NCBI GenBank assembly: GCA_020081605.1
Contig: JAHREC010000009.1
Location: 4,464,001 to 4,528,000 of the forward strand
From: Albifimbria verrucaria
Lineage: Eukaryota; Ascomycota; Sordariomycetes; Hypocreales; Stachybotryaceae
Length of the DNA stretch: 64,000 nt
Direction of reading: 5' to 3'
The notes under the pieces are model-generated. The model was not told the DNA's origin. It made no database searches and saw nothing but the letters and a program-made list of their open reading frames with translations. Every line of letters begins with the position of its first letter. Position 1 is the stretch's first letter. Of the stretch, positions 28,601 through 37,492 are shown piece after piece. The position numbers and the translations under genes were made by a program.

Positions 28601-29960
28601 AAACACCAGCAGAGGGCGGTACAGCAACAAGAACCGTAGCGACATCTCCAGGCTTCGAGGGAGGGATCGTGAACGTCCGCGGGGATGTGATGCTTCCATC
28701 CGTAACCGTAAGAGAGGTCGTAGAACCAGCAGAGATTTGAGCACCGGTAGGGCTGGCAGGATTCGCTGGAACAGCAACAATGACTGTAGCAGGGTCACCC
28801 GGACGAGAAGGCGGGAACGTGTATGTGGTTGGCTTTTCAAGACTACCATCGGTCAAGGTAATCGATGTGGTCGAGAGAGCGGATATGAGCGGGTTTGTAG
28901 CGCCGCCGGTCTGTGAGGGTCCTGGTCTCGAACTAGGAGGCACAGCAATGATGACCGTTCGATCACCACCAGGCCGCGATGGCGGGTAGGTGATGGTTTG
29001 AGGGCAGTCAGCCCATCATTCGTGATTGTGATCGTGGTCAATTGTCCAAGATCGGGTAGAACGCCCATGGTCTGGCCACCAGGCCCAGGGACCGCTACAA
29101 TGATTGTTCCCTGGATATTGATTATTGGAGGAGCATATGTGATGGTCCTCGGATCCGTCAACCCATGATCCGTCACGGTAATCGTGGTGTAATGCCCATG
29201 TCCGCCAGACCAACCTGGGGGCACGTTGATAATCACAATCACCGGATCATGGGGATTAGATGGATGCACGGTGTGGATGTCCGGCTCGTTGAGGCCATCT
29301 TGCACCCGAGTGAGAGTAGTATAAGGCCCTTTGACATATCCAGAGGGCACCTCAATGATTACCGTACCCGTGCCTTTGGGGTCTGAAGGTCCCCTCGTCT
29401 GTGTTCGGGGTCCTTGCAAGCCATTCAAAGTCTTGGTGACTGTGGTGTATGGGCCATAAAATGGGGCACTTCCACGAGAATCGTCCCAGGACCTCCTGGA
29501 CTCGACGGCGGGAACGTACGTGTGATGGGCTCATCAACGCCAGCTTCCGTTGCCGTGATGGTGGTGAATGGTCCTTTTAGTGGTTTGAATGGGAGAAGAC
29601 TTCAATTAATTCATTGTTAGTCACTACGCAAAACATGGCTGGCCCTACAGCCCTCCTCCATCATGGCCTGACCTACCTGCTGAGAGTTAGCACGGTAACG
29701 GACGTATCCGTCACAACGGTGCTGATAGTTCGAGGAGCGTTGGTAACGTGGATAACGAGGTCTGAGTTGATGACAATGTCGGTATTAACCGGTACGTAGG
29801 TGCTCACGAGAATCGGGACCTGGTACTCGTATTCGACGGGTTGGATTTCGAAGATCTCCGGATTGGGGCAATAGTCCAGAGCCGGACGTTGTGGAAAGGC
29901 ATTCACGAGCCCTGCGAGGGCCAGGACGGCCGCCTTGACCGTGGCCCCTGTGAGGCGCAT
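1646..29960 (-). CDS. Giant secreted repeat protein (about 9,420 residues), adhesin/cell-wall type
   Basis: Start is the ATG at 29960-29958, giving a classical signal peptide (MRLTGATVKAAVLALAGLVNA, then FPQRP). A 77-bp intron (29600-29676) follows 95 codons, then the frame runs to a stop at 1646. In order: short N-terminal segment with CPNPEIFEIQP; repeats B (about 29580-28030); a Gly/Ser linker; alternating repeats C (27810-18480); repeats D (18430-15310); Ser/Gly spacer; repeats E (14640-4640) with a second spacer at 11870-10860; 36-residue repeats F (4640-2620); and a Cys-rich C-terminus (about 2565-1649). The printed frame is interrupted at 29 places, each repaired by restoring one base, or two at 28511 and 27736, to a homopolymer. 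The corrected coding length is 28,269 nt, exactly 9,423 codons. Repeat style (a T/S-rich strand, PPxGT, then GTVIVxTP) recalls fungal flocculin or ALS-type adhesin repeats; that is inference, not a database match. No GPI signal is visible. Function is unknown; an extracellular wall or adhesion role is likely. Confidence 0.85.
1649..2565 (-). other. C-terminal Cys-rich domain of the giant protein: four tandem four-Cys modules
   Basis: After the last repeat the composition changes to Leu/Cys-rich. Four tandem modules of about 65-86 residues lie at about 2300-2506, 2042-2299, 1844-2041 and 1649-1843. Each begins with LPxxC and carries four cysteines at module positions near 5, 23, 38 and 52-57, the last in the form NCLxN or TCLEN. 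Extra cysteines lie between modules. The protein ends LFGTNYTAT with no hydrophobic tail, so a GPI anchor is not indicated. I recognise no named family. Confidence 0.75.
2620..4640 (-). repeat. Repeat block F: about 18 copies of a 36-residue (108-bp) unit
   Basis: Consecutive units read like PQFTTITEGYSGISINT followed by QSGTGLTNTVIVQTP. The period is 108 bp, visible as the recurring forward-strand string tgaggaattggcgttt at about 3128, 3236 and 3344. Neighbouring copies are near-identical at DNA level between about 3000 and 3800, more so than other blocks of this gene. The block also contains variants with TEAYSG and TRAPSGT at its N-terminal side. Confidence 0.85.
4640..14640 (-). repeat. 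Repeat block E: about 40-residue FTGPY...GTVIVNTP units with an internal spacer
   Basis: Units of about 117-125 bp encode FTGPYVTITRxYSG, a Thr/Ser stretch, PASGDPTPTGTVIVNTP and then the next FTGPY. Roughly 65-70 units are present. The middle residues vary (RVYSG, RPYSG, QAYTG) and synonymous sites have diverged widely, which points to older duplications than in the 108-bp block. Within 8570-9560 FTGPY is replaced by variants such as SIPYVTITRTY. The Ser/Gly spacer at about 10860-11870 splits the block. Confidence 0.8.
10860..11870 (-). repeat. Ser/Gly/Thr/Ala-rich spacer with 12-18 bp tandem repeats
   Basis: This part of the giant protein is a low-complexity run of SGTASGTVSGT type. At about 11520-11720 the DNA is a short-period repeat, with gtaccagagacagtaccag-like units alternating with gtaccagaggct. 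Such Ser/Thr-rich stretches in fungal wall proteins are normally heavily O-mannosylated stalks. The opposite strand is open over this stretch only because of the biased composition. Confidence 0.8.
14650..15310 (-). repeat. Second Ser/Gly/Thr-rich spacer
   Basis: A low-complexity stretch (SGTASGAASGSVSGSAG type) separates repeat blocks D and E. A smaller spacer of the same kind lies at about 15790-15950. It has no cysteine and no recognisable domain; it probably acts as an extended glycosylated hinge. Confidence 0.75.
15310..18430 (-). repeat. Repeat block D: alternating YDGYDG / TEAYDG units
   Basis: Units of about 43-47 residues alternate between FTGPYTTIYDGYDG...GTVLIQTP and FTGSYTTITEAYDG...ATVLVQTP, so the true DNA period is a dimer of about 280 bp (for example similar junctions near 16395, 16674, 16950 and 17230). 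All units keep the TLPxSGT turn. Three frame breaks fall here or at its edges (17416, 17692, 18047), each explained by one lost base. Confidence 0.75.
18480..27810 (-). repeat. Repeat block C: alternating VTNAGL / ITDSRL units, about 300-bp dimers
   Basis: Units alternate between YTTITVTNAGLTSPNTIT + QPPGTPGGTATVIVAVP and GPTTTITITDSRLTGPNTIT + NPATGPGGTATVIVAVP. Dimer junctions recur about every 290-305 bp (for example near 24018, 24315, 24618, 24919, 25209, 25511 and 25818). The GGTATVIVAVPP core is coded by a stretch that also reads nearly the same on the opposite strand. About 60-65 single units are present; those at 18480-20000 are more divergent. Confidence 0.8.
28030..29580 (-). repeat. 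Repeat block B: N-terminal TDGSITSPRTF / PGDPATVIVAVPP units
   Basis: About ten divergent units of roughly 45-50 residues are found near the N-terminus of the giant protein, in the pattern STTSVTVTDGSIT...TIPPSKPGDVATV. The first three, next to the intron (FTTITATEAG, YTTVTKTLNG, YTTLTRVQDG), are the most divergent. A Gly/Ser linker containing GGGGSTGG at about 27840-28050 separates this block from block C. Confidence 0.75.
29600..29676 (-). other. Intron in the giant repeat gene
   Basis: On the minus strand the donor is GTAGGT (29676 downward), the branch site CTAAC at about 29620-29616 and the acceptor AAG at 29600. Splicing joins AG to T in phase 2, giving ...VLTLSSLLPFKPLKGPFTT, which connects the signal-peptide segment to the first repeat without a frame break. 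The unspliced frame stops directly after the donor. Confidence 0.85.
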
Positions 29961-30880
29961 GTTTGCTCGGTTTCCTGATGGTTTCGTAAGAGCCGTGAGC
30001 GAGCTCCGAAACCGAAAGTGGAAGAGATGACAACTTGGTGACGGTTTGGGAAGCGCACAAGTTTTGTACGCTTCACAACATTCCCTGCTCAAGGGCCCCT
30101 TGGGGTATCCCAGAGACGCCCTTTCGTCGCCATCTTCCAATATGCCACACGCATCCCACGAGCTTGCCTGAGGCTACCGCCCGAAATTAGGTCTACAGGA
30201 ATCTCTCACATGTCTCGCCTATCAGGAGAAAGGGTCCCCAGGGCCACGATCGTCCCTGCAGCCCAGGGCAACGACTTTCCATAGTGCCTGGTCGTCGAGG
30301 CCTTGGTGGGTTTTGTCTCAGTCCTGGGCCAGGGATGGAATCTGTCGCGAGGGATGGAATGACGGGCGATGGCGCGTAAAGTGGTTACAACAGTGTAGAC
30401 GCCGCTCCGGACCCGGTAGATGCATCTGCTGTATCGAGATGCTGGGAAATCTTTGTAAAGGGGCCATCGGCACGGTTACCGTCCCTCGGCCGCATTCAGC
30501 TCTCCGTCCAACAATCCAACAATCCAACAATGGAACAATGGTCTTGTCTCCCGAAGTGACGACGGGCACGAGGCTGTCTTACTTCCCCACCGTCCACCCA
30601 TGTCTTCAATGAGTTTCTCTGGAAACGTCGAAACTCGTTGGCAAGGCCGTTGAATCGGTTCCCGACGTTGTAAATCGTAGTCAAGTGCTGTCAGTGAATG
30701 GGTATATAGGTCAAGCTGTTTCCTGTTGAATATGAGCTTTCTTCTGCATGATCTTTCCATCATCAAAAAGCATTCTCCATTTTCTACCACATTCATCCTC
30801 TCTCTTCTCTTCCGCAGTTCTTCACAACTGTTCCGTCGTTTTTGCTCTTTATATTACTTTGGCTTTCTCTTTTGACAAAG
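29961..30880. promoter_or_regulatory. Shared divergent promoter region, giant protein / GPI protein
   Basis: 920 bases lie between the two divergent start codons. No gene is supported. It must hold both 5' untranslated regions and promoters. The only clear element is a TATATA at 30703-30708 facing the GPI-protein gene. Confidence 0.55.
30703..30708 (+). promoter_or_regulatory. Putative TATA box of the GPI-protein gene
   Basis: TATATA lies about 175 bp upstream of the ATG at 30881 and is followed by a pyrimidine-rich leader. Fungal 5' untranslated regions of 100 bp or more are common, so the distance is acceptable. Confidence 0.4.
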
Positions 30881-32070
30881 ATGAAATCCTTTTCTTCCAC
30901 CGTCACTTTGCCTTTGCTCCTCAGCTTCGGCCTACCAGCTTACGCCGCCGCTGTTGCCACTTCCTGCGTGCCATCGACTACCACGCAAATCTTGCCCACG
31001 GTCACAATCTCTACCCTGGGCGATACCAGCACTTGGAAAGGTCGGCCCATGACCGATGGCCGCCGCATCGAAACGGTATACACTACCGAATACGATGTTT
31101 TCTGCTCAACTGGTCTGCGCAAGCACACTTACACCGTTACCGAGCACTGTCCTCCGCAGCCGGACTGCCCGTGCCGAGGTGATAAGCCAAAGCACTTCTA
31201 CACCACGGTAGCAGTGTGCCATACATGTGGCAAAGAACCCGTTACCGCGACTCTCACTCTGCCCGCTGTCACTGCCGTTCCGCTTGGGGCTCCGCCGCAA
31301 CACAAGGAAGCCCATGCAACCGGTTCGCCCGACGTCCCACATGGATCTAAGGGTGGGGCCGATCACGGGCATGGAAACGGAGTTGAGTCTGACGGCCCCC
31401 ACAACGCCGGTCATGAAGGCGGATGTGACAACAGGCACTGCAATGAGAAGCCGAACCCTGGCTCACCTCACGCAAACAACGGCCCTGATGACAACCATGC
31501 GCCTGGTGCAAATGGTTCCCCTGGTGGTAACAACAAGCCTGGCGCAAACGGCTCCTCTGATGGCAACCACACCCCTGGTGCCAACGGGTCTCATGACGGC
31601 AGCAACACACCTCATGCCAACAACGGTCCTGGCGACAAACACACGACTGGCACGGAGGGTCCTCATGATGGCAGCAACACCCCTAGCGCAAACGGCTCCC
31701 ACAATGGAAGCAACACGCCCGGCGCAAACAGCTCTAACGGTGGAAGCAGCACGTCCGGTACTAACAACTCCCCGGTGGGAACAAGGTATCTACAGATGGC
31801 AAGAATGCTGGAGACTCCAGCGAGCATGCCGCAACTAACCCTGGTGGTAAGCCCGGCCAGCCCGGCCAACTCGGAGAGCCTGGCCGCATCGAGACGGTGG
31901 TCCGTCCTGGCGCATCTGGAACGCCCGGACACGAGAACTCTCCTGATAAGGCACCAAGCACGCCGAGCTCCAAGCCCGTCGTCGTCGCCTCCGCCCACTC
32001 CGTGGTGCGGTCAAGCTCGCTTCGGTGGACAATGGCAGGTGTCGTCATTGTTGGTGCACTTCTCTGCTAA
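30881..32070 (+). CDS. Secreted GPI-anchored cell-wall protein with Asn/Gly/Ser repeats
   Basis: The ATG at 30881 starts a signal peptide (MKSFSSTVTLPLLLSFGLPAYA). A Cys-containing region follows (TTEYDVFCSTG, TEHCPPQPDCPC, VAVCHTCGKEP; about residues 25-130), of a type common in fungal wall proteins. Then comes a low-complexity domain of about 14-residue units (PGANGSxDGSNT) at about 31450-31780. The frame breaks at the cccc near 31771-31774; one more C restores PGGNK and carries the frame to TAA at 32068, giving 396 residues ending in SSSLRWTMAGVVIVGALLC, a small-residue site plus hydrophobic tail typical of a GPI signal. Without the repair this tail is lost. It is divergent from the giant repeat gene and probably a surface protein too. 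No named family is assigned. Confidence 0.75.
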
Positions 32071-35043
32071 CATTTTTCTTTTTCTTTTTCAAAACAACAA
32101 CCGAACAGGGTTCGAAATCAACAAAAGCTTTTATTAGAAATCTTTACCAAGCGGGATTTGGGATGGAAAAGCAAGCATTAAAAGCAAGCATTAACAGCAT
32201 CACAGAGCAAATGGAATTACAGGCATCACATGGAGGATCATCACTTATAAAATTGGTAATTGGGATATACACATTATGGGTTTAGCGAACAGCGGGCATA
32301 TATTGGCTTGAGGCCAGTACTTTTCATTTTCAAGAGGAGGAAATATCTATACGGACATGCACTAGATAGAACATAGACCATAGCTAACAATCAACACTTG
32401 TTTTTCTTTATATCAAAGACCTACCATTTTTTAGACGTAAAACCTTCGATGATCATGGGCGACATCACTGTGAGCTGTTGCTTAGGACTCAATTTTCCAT
32501 ACCTCGTGGCATTAGAATAAGCGCCGTCCAGACTTTGGGACTGGCTGTAAGGAAGAGAAGGCCCAGATTGAGACAGCTTGAGCGGAGGTGACGCAAATGT
32601 CGCAGAAAAATCCCCGTCTATTGTTCTTCTATACCGGATAAGTGCATATACATTGGATTCGCGTCGCAGGTGTGCATTGAGAGGCATTGGGCAATGGTAT
32701 TCGGCTATTGTTGCTATAGAATGCATTGTCAGGAACGCGGTTATGGATAGGGGCGAATGTATGAACATTCGGTTGCATGCTCAACCGGTTCGAGGATTTG
32801 CCGGCACGTCACAGATAACATCCGAAATGAGACTAAATATTGGACATTAACGGCCAATGACTATGCCTTAGGAAAATTACAACGGTGTAGAATTGCACAA
32901 GTGTGGTGACACTGCATAAGCCGCAATACTACGTGCGCAGACTGCCTCGAGCCGAGGACTCGACGCGGACAACAAGTCACGGAACAAGAAAGGCGCGGTC
33001 GCGAGCATTCCTAGGGAAGTACGAACAATGCCCAGCGCGGAGCCGAAGAATGGCCTCGCGTTTGTCTGGACAATGGATTGCATGGCATGGCAGGCCTGGG
33101 AGAGAGACGTGTCTCAGGAACAAAGAGCTTAATCTCATATGGCTGGAGGGTCTACCCTGCACAGGACCGGCCTTGGAGTGAGACAACCTACCCTACAATG
33201 GAAAAAGTTGGCTATGTAATGAATTTTGCGACTTGCTTCAGTGTTTTAAAGCCCATTTGCTGGACTCTGGCAATGATTGATTGCAGACTATGTGATGGAC
33301 TACACGCACAATCGGGGAAAGGAGGATTTGTTACGGTTATAAAGGCAGGGATATTTTGCTATTCGGATACTGTACGTACAGCAAAGCAAGAATCGATCGA
33401 ATAAAAACAAAATGCAGGGGAACAGTCTTTCTATTGGTCGCAGGGAGCGGATGTTTAATGATATTAGTGGCACAACTGAAAGGGCGAGCGATGCGAGACA
33501 CAATACGTGCCAGAGCCTATCGAATTTAAGATTGCGCACCATAATAGATGGACTTTTGGTTGGCGATACCAGAAGGCATAGTCAAACCCGAAGCCATCCG
33601 CTCAATACTCCCAGCAAATCTCGTCTCCACCATTGGATTAACTGTTGAGCCGCACTCGAATGCCTTCCGGGGATCCGGCTTAGCATCTTCCATCGATGGG
33701 GGTCATTGACGCAATCGCGCAAGGCGGGTTCTGCCTTGATTGCTTGGCAGACGATGGACGGGTCGGCAGCTGACCGCGTCCATCACGCTTGGCAGCAGCC
33801 CACAGCAGGACACGACTCGAGGCTGAGCAACGGGAAGTCAGTCGGCGGGATAGCATCAGCAGGAGTGGCGAGAGACACGATTTGAGTGGAAAACGAGGTT
33901 AGGGGTGGCCATTCTTAAACCCCATCCGTTTGATTGCCGTATTGATTCGTATCAGCAAGCATTCTCATCCATCCGCATTCAAAGAGGCATCTGCTTAGGT
34001 AGTTCTCTGGCAGCCTTGAGAATCAGCACCCAATCGCTGGCCCAATTAATGCCTGGTTTGGGGAAGGGGGCCTGCCAGAGCAATGCCGGTACCTCCCACC
34101 TTGGCGTAAGCTGTCGAAGGTCTCGTGTACTGTGGGGTAGCTGAATGGCCTGGCCTGGCTCGTGCACCCCGGGCTAACTCACTAACGTTAACCACCTACC
34201 TACTACCTTTGGTACCTTAGGTGCTAGCTGCCTTGGGGGCAAAGAGACAGGAAGAAAAAAACACGGCATAATACGGCTTCCAGTTCAGCCGCAGCAGCTT
34301 AACCGACTTAACGTTAATCTCTCGCGCTACAGCAACAACGCCTTGTCCAGGGGCAGAAAAGCCTCTTTTGAGCCTCCAAATTACACCGCTGGCTGACCGT
34401 TTTATTTCTCCTTGTTCTTGCATCTCCCGTAACTCTCTACTTAGGTGCCGTAATTCTCCAAGTCCAAACCCCATCACCAACCCTCACACGCGTTGGCCAC
34501 CGACCATCGGTGTCGTCACTGCTCCTACGCCTAGGCCAGCCCACTCCGCACCTATCCCGCCTTTCCTTGCACCTAGAATTCGTCAGATCTCCAGTTGCCA
34601 AGGGACCGATCCCTGAGCACAGCCCCGTTATCTGCCCGTTACGGAAAGGATTGCTTCTTGGCCCTGGGCTGAGCCGGGGTCCTCCTCCACCACCAGCCTA
34701 TTGCACGCTGTCCTATGCACTGTAGCCTCCAGCCGCAAGGTTGGAGTTCCCAATGCACGTCCCATGCGGCTTGCTATTGATCCCGACTCGCCTTATTATG
34801 GACAGCTTCCTGCGCTCTTCCGCGTTCTCCGTCATGGGCCTCTCCCTTCAACACCAAAGCCCTCCTTGTCCACCTTGACGACGGCTCTCTGTGCGTGCGT
34901 GCAAGTGCTTTGGTGATTCCTCTCTCCCTTGTGGCATCGCTTTCCTAGTTTCGCTAGGTGCTGTCGTCAGGAAACCCTGAGACATCTCAGCCGGGCCCCT
35001 CTTCGCCGTCTCTTAAGACAAAACACCCGCTAGCACCTCGACG
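32071..35043. other. Long intergenic region
   Basis: Nearly 3 kb without a supportable gene. Open frames here (the largest are about 115 residues on the minus strand at 32421-32768 and 92 on the plus strand at 32903-33181) lack recognisable motifs, splice context or plausible neighbours. The last 600 bases are pyrimidine-rich and are probably the promoter and leader of the protease gene. Confidence 0.5.
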
Positions 35044-36854
35044 ATGCGATCCCTCGCCGTCTTTGGCTTTGCGGCCGCTGCCTCTGCTGGCCACCTCTCC
35101 GTCTCTCTCACCCGCCAGAGGTCGAAGCTCGACCAGTTCGTGACAATCTCCAGGCGTGACGACGCTATTCCTCTCGAGGCCCTCAACAACATCACCGGTG
35201 GCGGCTACTACTCCGAGTTCTCCATAGGCACTCCTCCCCAGAAGCTGAACTTTCACCTTGATACCGGCTCCAGCGATACCTGGGTTAATTCGGTCGACTC
35301 GGACCTCTGCCAGAGCGATGCCAGGCAACAACTGAACGGTTACTGCTCCGCCCAGTGTAAGTAACCACACCCCAACCGTGCCATGTGCTCCTTTGAGCTA
35401 ACTGTGCCACTCAGTCAACCCCGATGACAGCTCTACCTACGAACTGGTGGACCGCGATGGCTTCAACATCACCTACCTCGATGGCAGAAACATTCTTGGT
35501 GACTACTTCAATGACACCGTCACCATTGGCGACATCAAGGTCGAGAACCAGCAGCTTGGCCTTGCCACCACGTCTGTTCGTGGCACCGGACTCATGGGCC
35601 TGGGCTACAGGCTCAATGTTGCTTCTGCTGAAAAGTACCCCACCATCCTCGACAACATGGTCTCACAAGGCATCATCGGCACCCACGCTTTCAGCATGTA
35701 CCTGGTAGGTTGTCTTACTATCAATGGCTCAAGTGAAGTCGCTAATCTCCACCGCAGAACGATATCCTGTCTGATTCTGGCAGCATCTTGTTTGGTGCCA
35801 TTGACTCAACAAGTACATCGGTGACCTCGCCATCCTTCCCATTGTCCCAGATTCCAGCTCCGGCTCCGATGAAGTGATTCCTCACTACTCTGTCCGCCTC
35901 GATGACTTTTCCGTCAACGTCCCCAGTGGCGAGAGCCAAGTACGCACGAGCCTGTCGAGCAGTGCTGCTGCTATCCTCGACTCGGGCTCGACCATTTCTA
36001 TCCTGCCCGACTCTGCCGTCAGGAACATCTTCGACACTTTTGGCGTTGTCTCTGTCCCTGGATCTCTTTCCCGCTTCGCTGACTGCGCATGGGCCGGCGA
36101 CAGGGGCGAGGACTACTCGTTTGACTTTGAATTTGACGGCAAGGTCGTCCGAGTTCCCATGCGGGAGATGATCGTTGACGCCTTCTCCGATTTGGAAAAG
36201 CAGGCGCTGAAGCGAGATACCAGATACCGTCGTTATTTCAGCGAACTTGACGAGGTCTGCATGTTCGGCCTCACCTCTTCCTCTGAGTTTGGAATCAGGG
36301 ACAGTGGTTTCGTTCTCCTCGGCGACACCTTCCTTCGCTCTGCCTACGTCGTCTACGACCAGGTCAACAATGAAATCGGCATTGCCCAGGCCAACTTGCG
36401 TAGCACCGAGGAGGATATCCACGAGTTCAGCGACAACAGCCGTATTCCTCGCGTCGCCGGTGTCGAGTCTCAGCAGCCAATTGAAGCCGACGAGCCCAAC
36501 CGCAACAGCAGCGGTGGCAGCGATGACGATGATGATGATGACAACAGTGGTAGCGGTAGTGGTAGCGGTAGCGGTAGCGGTAATGGTAGCGGTGGTGACA
36601 ACGATGATGATGATGATGACAGCAGCTCTGGAAATGGCAACGGCAACAACAACGGCAATGGTAATGGCGACGACAACGACAACGATGACGACAACAACAG
36701 CAGTGGCAATGGAAACGGCAATGGCAACGGGAACAATGACAACAATGGCAACAATGGCAACGGCGGCGGTGGCAGCGCTGCCGGCCACTTCAGCCCATCC
36801 GTCCTGGCCACCGTCGGCCTCTTCACCTTCGCCGTCGGCTTCGGTCTGCTCTAA
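35044..36854 (+). CDS. GPI-anchored aspartic protease, yapsin/OPSB type
   Basis: A pepsin-family (A1) endopeptidase expected at the plasma membrane or wall. Exons are 35044-35356, 35415-35704 and 35758-36854; the introns are 58 and 53 bp with GTAAGT/CAG and GTAGGT/CAG. The product is 566 residues: signal peptide (MRSLAVFGFAAAASAG), propeptide, first catalytic motif DTGSSDTW at D73, second catalytic motif LDSGSTIS at about D276, then a long Asp/Asn/Ser/Gly-rich stalk (about residues 480-540) and the hydrophobic tail SVLATVGLFTFAVGFGLL for GPI attachment. One base is missing near 35806-35812 (ctcaacaag), between GAIDS and KYIGDLAILP. Yapsins cleave after basic residues and process wall or secretory proteins. 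The stalk and anchor separate it from vacuolar or secreted pepsins. Confidence 0.9.
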
Positions 36855-37492
36855 GCAACCCAACCCGTTCCTCCTGTCCCAGATTTCCCTGTTTCATCAT
36901 TTCCCTGTTTCGGAAACCTCATCTTTTAGAGTTTCAGGAACCATACACTCATCGAGCGGCTCATCAAAGGCCGGGTGGCGGAAGGCTTGCCTGCATGCCA
37001 GCACAGACGGCACGTTTCGGAACATAGCATAATGTGGATACCCTTACTGTACTATTTTTCTGCGAAAATGAAAGCATTCCTTTGCGGCGACGGATAGTGC
37101 CGTTTGCTCTTTGTGATTGGCCCAAAGTGAATGAATGAATCCCCAGCCGTGTTTTGTGTGGCATGCTTATTACAGTAGAATGCGGGTGATGACGGGGCTA
37201 GAACGCGCAGACGTCTCTCTTTAATAATGGGGGAATAATCAGGTTTCTGTGATTGCCCATGGAAATTGCATCTTTCTTCTACCCCCAACAGATCGTCGAT
37301 TCAAATACTCCTGTCCAGATCTGACCTGTTCTCCCTCGGTCCTCTATTCGCCCCCGTTGAAACCCGCCCATCTGAGTCAAACCATACATAAATAGTCTAC
37401 GCATACACAGTCCCAGGGACCCAAGCAAAAATTCGATCCCTCTCGCAAATGACCCTTTACTGAACCCCTCTCTAAGGCCGGCCTTGCATGTC
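36855..37492. other. Intergenic region between convergent protease and RBM5-like genes
   Basis: About 640 bases holding the two 3' untranslated regions; no further gene is seen. Confidence 0.6.

Noticed and set aside
1646..29960. A decayed pseudogene or a cluster of many repeat-protein genes
   Set aside because: Every break falls in a homopolymer and is repaired by base addition, the repeat consensus continues exactly across each, and unlinked housekeeping genes in the window show the same defect.
32100..32120. Possible tRNA B-box (ggttcgaaatc)
   Set aside because: No matching A-box, acceptor stem or anticodon arm upstream; it lies just past a stop codon in probable 3' untranslated sequence.
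32421..32768. Minus-strand 115-codon frame
   Set aside because: No recognisable domain, splice context or conserved pattern; an overlapping frame on the other strand is equally open.
35742..36863. Minus-strand 373-codon Val/Ile/Ala-rich frame
   Set aside because: Antisense to the catalytic exon and acidic linker of the aspartic protease, which has clear motifs and introns on the other strand.
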